From: Bartonella sp. AU18XJBT | Lineage (GTDB): Bacteria; Pseudomonadota; Alphaproteobacteria; Rhizobiales; Rhizobiaceae | Direction of reading: 5' to 3' | Assembly (NCBI RefSeq): GCF_028618595.1 | Contig: NZ_JAQITE010000005.1 | Coordinates: 1-64,000 of the forward strand | Length of the DNA stretch: 64,000 nucleotides | Part shown: positions 40,450 through 49,722 of the stretch, piece by piece | Numbering within the stretch: the first letter of the stretch is position 1 | Layout of the letters: each line of letters opens with the position of its first letter | The notes under the pieces: generated by a model | Databases searched by the model: none | Told to the model about the DNA's origin: nothing | What the model saw: the letters and a program-made list of their open reading frames with translations, nothing else | Made by a program: the position numbers and the translations under genes

Positions 40450-41616
40450 ATGGCTCTTATGAACCGTCTTAATGCAAGGGCTGTCGCAACATTGGGGGCT
40501 GGCAAATATAACGATGGTGCCGGCTTGTTACTTCATAAGCGTAAAGATGGAGGTGCTCAATGGATTTTACGGTATACCCTTCATGGTCGTCGTCGTGAAA
40601 TGGTCTTGGGTGCTTTAAGAGATGTTTCTTTAAAACAAGCCCGTGAAGGTGCAATGCAATGGCGTGCTGTTTTACGTGAAGGGCGTGACCCCATTAAAGA
40701 ACGTGAAAAACAAAAGCGTGAGGCAATAAGTAATCTCCATTACTTAAAAGATATTGCCTTGGATACTTTTGAAACTCGTAAAGCTGAATTAAAAGGGGAT
40801 GGGAAAGATGGACATTGGTTTTCGCCTTTACAACTTCATATTCTCCCTAAATTAGGTTGTCTTCCTGTGTCAGAGATTACACAAACAGAAATACGTAATA
40901 CACTTGCCCCTATTTGGCATACAAAAGCGAGAACTGCCCAAACAGCATTGATACGTCTTAATCTCTGTCTCAAACATGCGGCTGCTTTGGGTTTGGATGT
41001 TGATTTACAAGCAACAGAAAAAGCACGTGCTCTCTTAGGTAAACAACGTCATAAGGTCAAAAACTTACCTGCAATGGATTGGAAAGATGTGCCGGCTTTT
41101 TATAAAACACTTTGCGAAGCATCAACCCTAACACAATTGGCTTTGCGTTTACTTATTCTGACAGGAGTTCGTACTTATCCTTTACGTCATATTCATAAAG
41201 ATCAAGTTGATGGGGATATATGGACAATTCCTGCTGAGAATATGAAAGGTCGACGTGATACTACAGAAGAGTTTCGCGTCCCTCTATCAACAGAAGCATT
41301 AGAAATTTTAAAACAAGCGCGCTTGCTTTCTCGCAATGGTTTCTTTTTTTCTGCAACCGGTCGGGGTGCGCTTGCTGAGTGTTCCATGTCACAATATATG
41401 AAACGTATTGGACTTGAATCCTGCCCCCATGGATTTCGCTCTAGTTTACGCAATTGGCTTGCTGAAACAACTGATGCCCCCTATGAGGTCGCTGAAACTA
41501 TTCTAAGTCATACAGTTGGCGGTAAAGTAGAACGTGCCTATCGTCGTACTGACTATCTAGAACAGCGCCGTGTCTATATGGATAAATGGGCGGCATATGT
41601 CACGGGTCAATCTTAA
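40450..41616 (+). CDS. int: P4-type tyrosine recombinase (phage/island integrase)
   Basis: A 388-residue tyrosine recombinase with an N-terminal DUF4102-like arm-binding domain (NDGAGLLLHKRKDGGAQWIL near residue 21). The catalytic set appears complete: Arg in LTGVRTYPLRH near 240, His-x-x-Arg in CPHGFRSSLRNW near 326, a second His in LSHTVGGKVERAYRRTDY near 351 and the Tyr in the same block. It therefore looks active. It follows purD, not a tRNA, and its partner excisionase-like gene downstream is truncated. The start codons ATGGCTCTTATGAAC are duplicated in the relics. A second DnaA-box-like TGTGGATAA lies just after the stop (41643-41651). Confidence 0.92.
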   Translation: MALMNRLNARAVATLGAGKYNDGAGLLLHKRKDGGAQWILRYTLHGRRREMVLGALRDVSLKQAREGAMQWRAVLREGRDPIKEREKQKREAISNLHYLKDIALDTFETRKAELKGDGKDGHWFSPLQLHILPKLGCLPVSEITQTEIRNTLAPIWHTKARTAQTALIRLNLCLKHAAALGLDVDLQATEKARALLGKQRHKVKNLPAMDWKDVPAFYKTLCEASTLTQLALRLLILTGVRTYPLRHIHKDQVDGDIWTIPAENMKGRRDTTEEFRVPLSTEALEILKQARLLSRNGFFFSATGRGALAECSMSQYMKRIGLESCPHGFRSSLRNWLAETTDAPYEVAETILSHTVGGKVERAYRRTDYLEQRRVYMDKWAAYVTGQS

Positions 41617-41824
41617 GATATGGGGTGCATAACCCCATTATCTGTGGATAATTTTTGCTCTCTTCTCTCTCATTCTTTCTCAATAAGACTCATAAATTAT
41701 CACATCAGAAATTATATGATAAAATATTGTTTTCTATAAATAAAATACCTTCAAAAATGAACAAAAATGTGGTTAATAAATAGTTATGATTTGTTCCCAT
41801 TTTTTATTATGAAAGGATTTTAGT

Positions 41825-41920
41825 ATGACAGAAAATGATATTCTTTTGACAGACCGTGAAAGTGCAAAATTGCTTCATATGAGTGTATCAACATTACGAC
41901 ACTACCTGCAAATAGTATAA
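41825..41920 (+). pseudogene. Truncated AlpA/excisionase-like HTH gene
   Basis: A 31-codon frame after a GAAAGGA box. It reads as the N-terminal helix-turn-helix of a MerR/AlpA-type excisionase: LLTDRESAKLLHMSVSTLRH, then stops at the point where the opposite-strand integrase relic G begins. A normal protein of this type is about 60-80 residues and continues through a winged helix. I infer it was cut by the rearrangement that placed relic G here. Confidence 0.7.
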
Positions 41921-42155
41921 ATCCATTCTGCCATCTTTCTGGAATAAAGATAAAAACCGATACCATCTTTGTATTTTCCAACTCTCAATGTTACGATAAC
42001 TCTTTCTATCTAAAAACTTTATTATAGAGTGTTTACTCTTTTTAATGATTTTTATCCACACTATAACCCTTCTTATAACGTGCAAGAAAATGATTTTGAT
42101 TATAAGAGGGAGATCAAATAAGAATATTTTGTAAATATTCAAAGCTCTCATTCAA
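41910..42155 (-). pseudogene. Relic G of integrase leader and 5' end, inverted
   Basis: Minus-strand reading matches the intact copy nearby: gttgaatgagagctttgaat (against gttgaatgagagtctcgaat), tcaaaatcattttcttgcac, ttatagtgtggataaaaatc with an exact TGTGGATAA (TTATCCACA at 42052-42060), then gttatcgtaacattgagagt, tggaaaatacaaagatggta and gaaagatggcagaatggatt. It ends exactly where the truncated excisionase-like gene stops. It converges on the intact integrase, forming an inverted pair about 1.5 kb apart. Confidence 0.85.
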
Positions 42156-42164
42156 CATGGAGAA

Positions 42165-42587
42165 ATGATTTATAAAAAAATTCAAAAACACTTCCAGCAA
42201 TCTGCTGGTGTTTTAATGATGTGGCAAAAACAAAAAAATACACCGCCAAAAAACGGTTTCTATTGTTACGTTTTTACCCCTCCGAAAAAAGCGTTTAATA
42301 TAACCGATTCCTGCTACCAATGTATGGTGTCAAAAAAACTCTCGTTTACAATCATTGACTTCCTCTTTGCCTTAAAGAACCAAAAGTCACACCAAATCCC
42401 ATCTGTAACATCTGGATTCTCATTGAGCGGGTTTCTCTTGCTTCCCACTCCTATGCTTCACTTACACAAAGATGAAAAAGCAAACTTAAGAATATTCGCC
42501 ATATCCTCTAAAAACACTTCATGTGTGAGGTTTACATGCTTTATATTACCGCTCCAAACAACGATGTTTTACAGTAAAACAAGATAA
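42165..42587 (+). CDS. Doubtful ORF at the island edge, hypothetical
   Basis: A 140-codon frame beginning inside the decayed leader of relic G. GGAG stands only two bases before the ATG, too close for a good ribosome site. The predicted product is Lys, Ser and Phe rich with a repeated TPPK segment (NTPPKNGFYCY, FTPPKKAF) and no domain I know. It may be a remnant of island cargo or not coding at all. Confidence 0.3.
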   Translation: MIYKKIQKHFQQSAGVLMMWQKQKNTPPKNGFYCYVFTPPKKAFNITDSCYQCMVSKKLSFTIIDFLFALKNQKSHQIPSVTSGFSLSGFLLLPTPMLHLHKDEKANLRIFAISSKNTSCVRFTCFILPLQTTMFYSKTR

Positions 42588-42624
42588 ATGCTTATGGTAG
42601 TACAAAAATGAATGCATATTAATA

Positions 42625-43158
42625 TTACTGGAGTGCAATTCGATTCGAAATCACCAAACGCAAGCCTAACGGATTGCTATAACGAAGTAAAAAACGCTTT
42701 TGTTTAGAATGTGCTGTTGTACCAAAAAATCGATGTAAATCAGAACGATCTTTTACAACCAGAATGCGATTATCTTCATTGATCATAAGCATGGGGAGAC
42801 CATAAGTATCCGCCCATAATCGCCAATCCAGAAGAACATTATTCAAATCTCTGGAAACCAACAGCGGTATACAAGCTTCCTCATCGGCATGAAGTAATTC
42901 TAACGCAACAGCTCTTTCTCCTGAACGTGTTTTTACGGTACGTGCTGCAATTCCTTGGAAATGATAAGGGGGTATTAAATGCGATAAGCTTGAAGGCATA
43001 TCCGTTTTAAAAGAAACACCGCGCTCATTTAACGAACAGATAACCTGATTACCCGTTTTAGATGAAAAATATGTTGTTGTTTGTGGCAAATGGCACGGAT
43101 CCAACCGAAATTCAAGCACCGCTTTTGCCTGATTAAAGCATTGATTAGCCATATACAT
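42625..43158 (-). CDS. Conserved Rhizobiales hypothetical protein (possibly DUF6101)
   Basis: A 177-residue soluble protein without signal peptide or membrane segment. Features are an N-terminal FRLDPCHLPQ block, SSLSHLIPPYHFQGIAARTV near 57, ELLHADEEACIPLLVSRDLN near 87 and a Trp-rich DWRLWADTYGLPMLM near 110. I associate this pattern with a rhizobial family of unknown function (DUF6101), from memory rather than proof. Start may be ATG 43158 or 43152. It ends the minus-strand run rnhB-sua5-oxidase. Confidence 0.6.
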   Translation of the reverse strand: MYMANQCFNQAKAVLEFRLDPCHLPQTTTYFSSKTGNQVICSLNERGVSFKTDMPSSLSHLIPPYHFQGIAARTVKTRSGERAVALELLHADEEACIPLLVSRDLNNVLLDWRLWADTYGLPMLMINEDNRILVVKDRSDLHRFFGTTAHSKQKRFLLRYSNPLGLRLVISNRIALQ

Positions 43159-43296
43159 TATCCCAATTTATCTTAAATAACATACACCCTTTAGCAGCTT
43201 TTTCTCATTGGATTATTAAAAGTTTGAATAAAAAACAACTGGTTTCTTTTTTGGTTATTAAAATCTAAACAAAAATACATGATCACCATTCTTGAA

Positions 43297-44706
43297 TTAT
43301 AATACTTTTCCAGGATTCATTATCCCTAAAGGATCAAGCGTTTTTTTAATCCCTTGCATAATATCCAATGCGACAGGCGATTTAAAAGAACGAAGTTCTT
43401 CGCGCTTAAGCTGACCAATTCCATGCTCAGCAGAAAATGCACCTCTATAGTCCATCACTAAACTATGAATGCGATGATTCATTTTTGACCATAACTGCAA
43501 GAACACCGTCGTATCAGCGCCTACAGGTTGTGTAACATTATAATGTAAATTTCCATCGCCCATGTGTCCAAAACAAATCACCCGTGCTCCTGGAGCAATA
43601 TCTTCAACAATAAGTGCCGCCTCAGCAATAAAATCAGGAATAGAAGCAAGTGGGACTGCAATATCATGCTTAATGGACCCTCCTGCTAACTTTTGTGCCG
43701 GTGATATACTTTCTCGTAATTGCCAAAAAAAATCCTGCTGTTTTAAAGATTGTGCAATAACTGCATCTTCTATCACCGCATTCTTTAAAGCTTCTTCTAA
43801 AATAATACTCAATACTGATAATGCCTCACCATTGCCTTGCAACGATGAAATATTAATCAATACATACCATTCATGTTTCCGCTGAAGTGGAGGCTTCTCA
43901 CACATCTTATAATCTAAAGCCATTTGTAAACTGAGATTTCCCATGAGCTCAAAACCTGTCACCATCCCTCCTCCATATTCCTGAGCCAGAGACAAAAACT
44001 CTAAAGCCTTCACCGGACTATACAATCCCACCAAAGCAACAGATATTTCTTTGGGTTTCGGAAAAAGCTTTAAAACTGCAGCAGTTATAACACCTAATGT
44101 GCCTTCTGCACCAATAAAAAGATTTTTCAAATCGTAACCGCTATTGTCTTTTTTAACAAAACGCAAATCATCTAAAATACGGCCATCTGGTAAAACAACT
44201 TCCAACCCAAGACAAAGATCACGCATATTGCCATAAGCTAAAACAGCTGTCCCTCCAGCATTCGTCGAAAGATTTCCTCCTACTTGGCAAGAACCTTCAG
44301 ATGCCAAAGAAAGAGGGAAAAAACGACCTGATTCATCCACTTTTTTCTGTAAATCCTGTAAAATAACACCAGCCTCTACAACAACAAAGTTTCCTTCAAG
44401 ATTTATAGCTCTAATCTTATTTAATCGCTCCATTGATAAAAGAACGGCCCCTCCTCTTTCATCTGGTTGTTGCCCCCCCACAAGCCCTGTATTTCCACCC
44501 TGTGGCACAATCGGTGTACATGTTTTGCTCGCTAACTGCATAATCGATGAGACCTCTGCACAAGAAGATGGACGTAAAAGTAAAGGTGTTTTCCCATGAA
44601 AAAGCCCACGCTCTTCAAGCAAATACGGTGCAATCAACGCTTGATCTGTTATAGCATGCTTAGCACCAACAATTTCTCTAAACCCCTCAATTAATTCCTG
44701 CTCCAT
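43297..44706 (-). CDS. FAD-linked 2-hydroxyacid oxidoreductase (GlcD / D2HGDH-like)
   Basis: A 469-residue flavoprotein of the VAO family. The N-terminal FAD domain shows VPQGGNTGLVGGQQP near 68 and GSCQVGGNLSTNAGGTAVL near 138. The C-terminal FAD-oxidase domain carries the metal-site block CFGHMGDGNLHYNVTQP near 378 and FSAEHGIGQLKREEL near 421. Likely substrates are D-lactate, D-2-hydroxyglutarate or glycolate; the sequence does not decide. I use ATG 44706, eight bases after AGGAG and two bases past the sua5 stop. Confidence 0.88.
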   Translation of the reverse strand: MEQELIEGFREIVGAKHAITDQALIAPYLLEERGLFHGKTPLLLRPSSCAEVSSIMQLASKTCTPIVPQGGNTGLVGGQQPDERGGAVLLSMERLNKIRAINLEGNFVVVEAGVILQDLQKKVDESGRFFPLSLASEGSCQVGGNLSTNAGGTAVLAYGNMRDLCLGLEVVLPDGRILDDLRFVKKDNSGYDLKNLFIGAEGTLGVITAAVLKLFPKPKEISVALVGLYSPVKALEFLSLAQEYGGGMVTGFELMGNLSLQMALDYKMCEKPPLQRKHEWYVLINISSLQGNGEALSVLSIILEEALKNAVIEDAVIAQSLKQQDFFWQLRESISPAQKLAGGSIKHDIAVPLASIPDFIAEAALIVEDIAPGARVICFGHMGDGNLHYNVTQPVGADTTVFLQLWSKMNHRIHSLVMDYRGAFSAEHGIGQLKREELRSFKSPVALDIMQGIKKTLDPLGIMNPGKVL

Positions 44707-44708
44707 AT

Positions 44709-45671
44709 TCATTTCTCCTTTGGAGCTGCAGCCCGTATAAGACGATCATTGATAGCCTCCCCTAATCCGTATGATGGAATAGGTTCTACTGCGATACATC
44801 TCACTTTAAATGAATCTAATTCCTTCATATATTGAAATAAATGAGAGGCTGCTTCTTCCAACTTGCCATCTTCGCTAAGGTTTAAAATAGAAACGGCATT
44901 TTCAGCTCCCATAACGCGCTTTGAACCAAACGCTAAAAGCGCTTCACCATTTTCCACCTTTTCTACATTCAAACGAATCGTGGCATTGGGAGCATAATGC
45001 GACTTTAACATCCCTGGAGCTTCAATCGCCGCCCTTTGATCTATCCGTTTTAAAGACTTCCCCACAACTTCTTCAATTTTATCAGCCGCAAGCCCCCCTG
45101 GACGTAAAAGATAAATATTTTCACCACAAATCTTAATAATCGTTGATTCCAGTCCTATTTTAGCAGGTCCTCCGTCCAATATCAAAGGAACAGATTCCCC
45201 CAAAGATGCAAAAACAGCCTCAGCTGAAGTAGGGCTAAGACGCCCCGATTGATTTGCACTAGGAGCAGCAAGTGGGCGGCCAAAATGTTGTACCACTTCT
45301 GCAAAACGACTGTTTGGAAAACGAACAGCCAAGGTATTCAAACCAGAGGTTGTTAAAGGATGGATATTATGCTGTTCCTTTAAAGGCAAAACCAATGTCA
45401 AAGGCCCTGGCCAAAATTCCTCCATTAATTGGCGTGAAAGAAAGTCAATTTTAACATAACGTTCCGCCATTTCGATGCCGCTGACATGCGCAATAAGAGG
45501 ATTAATTTGCGGACGACCCTTTGTAGAATAAATAGAAGAAATTGCCCTCCCATTGGTTGCATCGCCCGCTAATCCATAAACAGTTTCCGTTGGTAACGCT
45601 ACTAACTTCCCTTGTTTAAGAAGCACTATTGCCTCTCTTATTGAAGCACTATTGAGTGGTAGAATCGTCAT
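44709..45671 (-). CDS. sua5: L-threonylcarbamoyladenylate synthase (Sua5 type)
   Basis: Makes threonylcarbamoyl-AMP from threonine, bicarbonate and ATP for the t6A37 modification of ANN-decoding tRNAs. The YrdC domain includes [19 protein letters not shown] near residue 23 and [15 protein letters not shown] near 50. The C-terminal Sua5 domain (about 210-320) makes this the long 320-residue type rather than TsaC. Its ATG overlaps the rnhB stop (ATGA), so the pair is translationally coupled. Confidence 0.94.
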   Translation of the reverse strand: MTILPLNSASIREAIVLLKQGKLVALPTETVYGLAGDATNGRAISSIYSTKGRPQINPLIAHVSGIEMAERYVKIDFLSRQLMEEFWPGPLTLVLPLKEQHNIHPLTTSGLNTLAVRFPNSRFAEVVQHFGRPLAAPSANQSGRLSPTSAEAVFASLGESVPLILDGGPAKIGLESTIIKICGENIYLLRPGGLAADKIEEVVGKSLKRIDQRAAIEAPGMLKSHYAPNATIRLNVEKVENGEALLAFGSKRVMGAENAVSILNLSEDGKLEEAASHLFQYMKELDSFKVRCIAVEPIPSYGLGEAINDRLIRAAAPKEK

Positions 45672-46309
45672 GACACATCATTTCTATAACACTCTTTTAG
45701 TGGTGCAAAACTATAACGATGTAACCCTATAACTGGTCCATATTTATCAAGAGCTGTGCGATGCGCTAGCGTTGCATAACCTACATGCTTCTCTAAACCA
45801 TACCCTTTATAAACTTGTCCTGCACATTCCATCATCCGGTCACGCGTTACTTTTGCAATAATAGATGCGGCTGCAATTGAAACCGAACGCTGATCGCCCT
45901 TAATCAACGCCATTGCAGGACAGAACAACTCAGAAGGAATATCACGTCCATCAACAAGGACATAGTGGGCTGGAATGGCTAATCCTATAATACAGCGACG
46001 CATTGCTTCTAAAGTTGCTTTTCTAATATTAGATTGATCAATTGTACGAGCACAAAGACTAGCGACTGAAACCGCTAATGCACTTTGCAAAATTTCATGA
46101 TAAAGTCTATTTCGTTGGAGAAAAGAAAGTTTTTTTGAATCATTTAACCCATTAGGAATATGATCTTTATCCAAGATGACTGCTGCCGTTACCACAGGTC
46201 CAGCGAGAGGCCCCCGTCCTACTTCATCAACACCTGCTATATGAACAAAACCCTGCTTTTGCAAATCCAATTCGCACGAAAAATTTGGTTGAAGCGGAAC
46301 ATTAAACAT
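45668..46309 (-). CDS. rnhB: Ribonuclease HII
   Basis: Removes ribonucleotides embedded in DNA. The active-site Asp-Glu pair is in [17 protein letters not shown] near residue 24, and further acidic residues lie in VLVDGRDIP near 115 and in the helix after [14 protein letters not shown] near 141. With ATG 46309 the protein has 213 residues; the upstream open frame adds a non-conserved, Cys-rich extension. It complements rnhA at 21128. The sua5 gene overlaps its end. Confidence 0.96.
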   Translation of the reverse strand: MFNVPLQPNFSCELDLQKQGFVHIAGVDEVGRGPLAGPVVTAAVILDKDHIPNGLNDSKKLSFLQRNRLYHEILQSALAVSVASLCARTIDQSNIRKATLEAMRRCIIGLAIPAHYVLVDGRDIPSELFCPAMALIKGDQRSVSIAAASIIAKVTRDRMMECAGQVYKGYGLEKHVGYATLAHRTALDKYGPVIGLHRYSFAPLKECYRNDVS

Positions 46310-46507
46310 CTTTGATAAATCACAAATACAACAAACATACATCTATTTCTGTAACCTGATCATTTTTTGGAAGCATTACAGTTTTAAATGGCTCTTTAAA
46401 CATGCTGCTAATTCTTGCACAAAAGACAAAAAATACATTTCTTTGGTTACCCTCTTTCATTGTGTATAATAAAATCATAACGAAATAAAAGCTTTTATAT
46501 TTATTTA

Positions 46508-47416
46508 TCAGATATTTCCTAAAGTCATGATCGGTTTTACAAACCAATTTGGGTGCATTGATTTGATAAAAAGAGCTGCTTGTTGCGCTGTTTGTTTATT
46601 TTTAAAAATGCCAAAGCAAGTTGCTCCCGTTCCAGACATACGGGAAAAGAGAGCCCCACATTCATCTAATATAGATAACACTTCAGCTAACTGAGGTGCT
46701 ATTTTTAATGCAGAAAAAAAAAGATCATTACGCGTTTCTTGTAAAGCTTCAACCAATGAATCAACACTCTTTAAAGCGTCTGTATTAATTTTTAAAGAAG
46801 GATTATGACGCTTCTCTAACGCTTTAAAAACAGTTTGTGTTGAAATCTCTTGTCCATGATTAACCAATACTATTGCAAGAGAACAGGCTCCTTTTAGTTG
46901 GATCATCTCTTGACCAATTCCTTTGACCAAAAGCGGTTGCTGATATTCTAATGCACAAAGGCACATGGGAACATCAGCACCAAGAACTAAGCTCATTTTT
47001 GCTAATTTCTCAAAAGAGCAATCAAGATTCCACTGTTGACGCAACATGCTTATAACCCCAGCGGCATCACCTGAGCCACCACCAATGCCTGAAGCAACAG
47101 GTAATGTTTTTACAAGCCGAAAAAAAGCAGGTTGAGCACATTCCGGAAAAGTCTTATGCATAAAATCCCGTGCGCGAATAACCAAATTGTCTAAATGAGA
47201 AACAAGGCCTTTTGCAAACGGTCCCGTCAAAACAAACTGATTATTTTCACAAGGTGCATAGTGTAGACAATCGCCGTTAAGACTAAAATAAACCAAACTT
47301 TCTATTAAATGATACCCATCAGCACGTTGCCCCACAACATGTAGAGCTAAATTCAATTTAATAGGTGTAAATAAATAGGAATGTCTTTGGAACGAAGCTT
47401 GTACATTTGATATCAT
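46508..47416 (-). CDS. ispE: 4-diphosphocytidyl-2-C-methyl-D-erythritol kinase
   Basis: GHMP kinase of the MEP pathway, placing phosphate on CDP-methylerythritol. The substrate motif [19 protein letters not shown] lies near residue 18 and the ATP-binding glycine loop [18 protein letters not shown] near 91. The C-terminal [15 protein letters not shown] block near 258 is also typical. The 302 residues fit. Upstream, AGGTGAA stands about ten bases before ATG. It works with dxs and ispH in this window. Confidence 0.95.
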   Translation of the reverse strand: MISNVQASFQRHSYLFTPIKLNLALHVVGQRADGYHLIESLVYFSLNGDCLHYAPCENNQFVLTGPFAKGLVSHLDNLVIRARDFMHKTFPECAQPAFFRLVKTLPVASGIGGGSGDAAGVISMLRQQWNLDCSFEKLAKMSLVLGADVPMCLCALEYQQPLLVKGIGQEMIQLKGACSLAIVLVNHGQEISTQTVFKALEKRHNPSLKINTDALKSVDSLVEALQETRNDLFFSALKIAPQLAEVLSILDECGALFSRMSGTGATCFGIFKNKQTAQQAALFIKSMHPNWFVKPIMTLGNI

Positions 47417-47653
47417 ATGACGTAATATTCACCTGCATAGGGTTCTTTTACAAATTTCCCCCTTTTATCCATACGTTTAGCACAAGCTCTACAAACAGCT
47501 TGAGATATTCTTAATCGTTTTCTAAACAAAAATAAATATAAAGAGTTCTCATACAAAATAAACGACATGCTCTCATTCGTATTATTTCAAGCCCTTTTTC
47601 TTCTAGCATCTGTTTTTAGACAAAAATCTCTCTGGCTTGAATGATCCTTTCCA

Positions 47654-48502
47654 TCACAAACCATAACGCTGCCAAAGTGCTCGCTCTTCTGCTGCCATCA
47701 ATGCACTATCAACGACTGTATAAATCGTATGTGCCGTCACTCCTGAAGGCGTTTTAGGTCCTAAAAAACTTTTTGGAGGCATAATAAGCCGAAGTTTTGC
47801 ATCATTACCAAAGCGCTCCTTAATAACAGAACGTACATCATTCAATCCATCAACCAGACCAAGCTCAACGCTTTGTTTTCCACTCCAAAACATTCCTGTA
47901 AAGAGATTCGAATCATCTGATAATTTTTCAGCACGCCGTTCTTTAACCAAATCGATAAAAGTTTGATGCACTTCAAGTTGGAGAGATTTCAAATGTTCGA
48001 TATCCGCCTTTTTTTCTGGCTGAAATGGATCTAATGTAACTTTGTTCTTTCCTGCTGTGTATACACGCCGTTCGATACCAATTTTCTTCAAAAGTTCCGG
48101 AAAACCAAAGGAAGCTGAAACCACTCCAATGGAACCAACAATTGAAGAAGGATCTGCAAAAATTTCATCCCCCGCACAAGCAATCATATAACCACCGGAT
48201 GCTGCAATATCTTCAATAAATACAAGTACCTTTTTATTTTTTTCTTCTGCCAAGTCACGAATACGTTTGAAGATAAAATGCGATTGTACAGGTGAACCAC
48301 CAGGAGAATTAATAATAAGTGCAACAGCCGGTGACTTTTTGTGTGCGAAAGCTTTCTCTAAAAGATTTGCACACCTACTAAGGGAAAGGGTGCGGGATAT
48401 AGACGCTGATGAATCCATAATTGCTCCTTGAAGGCGCACCACAGGAATTTCAAGTTTATCGGAAAAAAAACGGCGTGGAATAAAACTTTTAATAACATCC
48501 AT
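47654..48502 (-). CDS. S49 family signal-peptide-peptidase-like protease
   Basis: A 282-residue serine protease of the SppA/SohB family. The nucleophilic Ser lies in EDIAASGGYMIACAGDEI near residue 104 and the catalytic Lys in RVYTAGKNKVTLDPF near 155. LIINSPGGSPVQ near 63 is the conserved glycine block. No obvious N-terminal membrane anchor is present, so it may be peripheral. It probably degrades signal or membrane peptides. A tiny hydrophobic frame lies directly upstream (48525-48629). Confidence 0.9.
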   Translation of the reverse strand: MDVIKSFIPRRFFSDKLEIPVVRLQGAIMDSSASISRTLSLSRCANLLEKAFAHKKSPAVALIINSPGGSPVQSHFIFKRIRDLAEEKNKKVLVFIEDIAASGGYMIACAGDEIFADPSSIVGSIGVVSASFGFPELLKKIGIERRVYTAGKNKVTLDPFQPEKKADIEHLKSLQLEVHQTFIDLVKERRAEKLSDDSNLFTGMFWSGKQSVELGLVDGLNDVRSVIKERFGNDAKLRLIMPPKSFLGPKTPSGVTAHTIYTVVDSALMAAEERALWQRYGL

Positions 48503-48524
48503 CAAAACAAAATCTCCTTATAAA

Positions 48525-48629
48525 TTAAGAATAATTAAATAGGCAAGGACAACAAAAAGGAAGAACGCGATAATATCCAAAAGCGCCAATCAATCCCCAC
48601 ATTACAAGCAGAAATATAACTTCACCCAA
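48525..48629 (-). CDS. Possible 34-residue membrane microprotein
   Basis: A TTG start seven bases after a perfect GGAGG, reading LGEVIFLLVMWGLIGAFGYY and then a short Cys-rich end. A second, shifted frame over the same region (48518-48589) encodes another hydrophobic run (ALLDIIAFFLFVVLAYLIIL) ending just before the S49 gene. The two could be a single two-helix microprotein broken by one frameshift, or both may be chance. The strong ribosome site is the main support. Confidence 0.35.
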   Translation of the reverse strand: MGEVIFLLVMWGLIGAFGYYRVLPFCCPCLFNYS

Positions 48630-48693
48630 GGTTAAACCTCCCTAATAACAAAGTTTGGACTTTAAATAATAAACTAAAAAATACAAGATATTA

Positions 48694-49482
48694 TTAGAAA
48701 AGTTCCCACAAGCTTATATATCCATTATTAATTGCATCAACCCGTGGTGAAAAAGTATGGTCATTACCTTCATGTATAACCAATGCCGGTAAAATAGATA
48801 AAGCTGCTCTGCTTCCTCGTTTTGCATAAAATAAAAGACGAATTGCTGCTGTTTTCGTACGGGCATGCACAGGAATTATACAAATACCACCAAAACGCCC
48901 TTCTAAAGCACGCAAAATATCTGTCAGCGACTGTGGACGCGCAATGAGCCCTAAGTATCCACCTGGCTTAACAATGGCTGCTGCACTCCGCAACCAGTGA
49001 TCAAACATCGCTTCAGACATAACATGTGCTTCAGATTTTTGTTTATCAGGTGTCTTGCGATCAGTAGGATTATTAAAAGGTGGATTCATAATCGCAAAAT
49101 CAAAGCTATTATCTATCAAACCTGCTTTTATACGGGCATTCCCTTTAAAGGTAACATCTGCTTCTAGCAAACAAACTCGGTCAGCAAGCTTTTCATTTTC
49201 CTTTAGCATAAGTGTTTTCTGAGCGTACGATACCATAAAAGATGAGCGTTCAACCAATGTAACGTGAATTTTCGGACAACGCGAAGCAACAGCCAACCCT
49301 GCAGCGCCAGCGCCCGCCCCTAAATCAACAACCTTACCTTTTAAATTAGTGGGAACCAAACTGGCTAATAACATCGCATCCATTCCAGAACGATGACCAT
49401 GTTTATGGGGTTGAACCAAATAAAATTTCCCACGGTGAAAACTGTCAATTGTTTCACCAGTGTGATTCGCTGCTTTATCCAT
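48694..49482 (-). CDS. TrmN6-like tRNA1(Val) adenine-N6 methyltransferase
   Basis: A 262-residue SAM-dependent methyltransferase. The SAM loop reads VVDLGAGAGAAGLAVASRCP near residue 51 and the amino-methylating motif NPPFNNPTDRKTPDK near 133, as in YfiC/TrmN6, which modifies A37 of tRNA1(Val). The N-terminal LVQPHKHGHRSGMDAMLLAS block near 23 is family-typical. Substrate assignment is by family only. It is divergent from the polyprenyl synthase gene. Confidence 0.9.
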   Translation of the reverse strand: MDKAANHTGETIDSFHRGKFYLVQPHKHGHRSGMDAMLLASLVPTNLKGKVVDLGAGAGAAGLAVASRCPKIHVTLVERSSFMVSYAQKTLMLKENEKLADRVCLLEADVTFKGNARIKAGLIDNSFDFAIMNPPFNNPTDRKTPDKQKSEAHVMSEAMFDHWLRSAAAIVKPGGYLGLIARPQSLTDILRALEGRFGGICIIPVHARTKTAAIRLLFYAKRGSRAALSILPALVIHEGNDHTFSPRVDAINNGYISLWELF

Positions 49483-49722
49483 TTAAAAGCCTAATATTCA
49501 CCTTTATAAACTGCATTTTTGCCATTCAGCTGCTATTTTAAATTTTTTTATTATGTCATAACAACAAGATTACACTCGCTAAAAAATATTTCTTGCCAAT
49601 AACATTCCAAGCTTACACTTCAAAGAGCCATCAAAAGCTTGAGTCAAAACCAAACCCCCTTTATGCTAATGAATAAAGTAAATTTTATATATGTCCATTG
49701 CAATACTCTAGGAGTAAACACA

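Noticed and set aside
41894-42151. 85-codon minus-strand frame
   Set aside because: It is integrase relic G read through several frameshifts; kept as a relic, not a gene.
46320-46547. 75-codon minus-strand frame between ispE and rnhB
   Set aside because: It spans the end of ispE and the spacer, lacks a ribosome site and known features; treated as chance.
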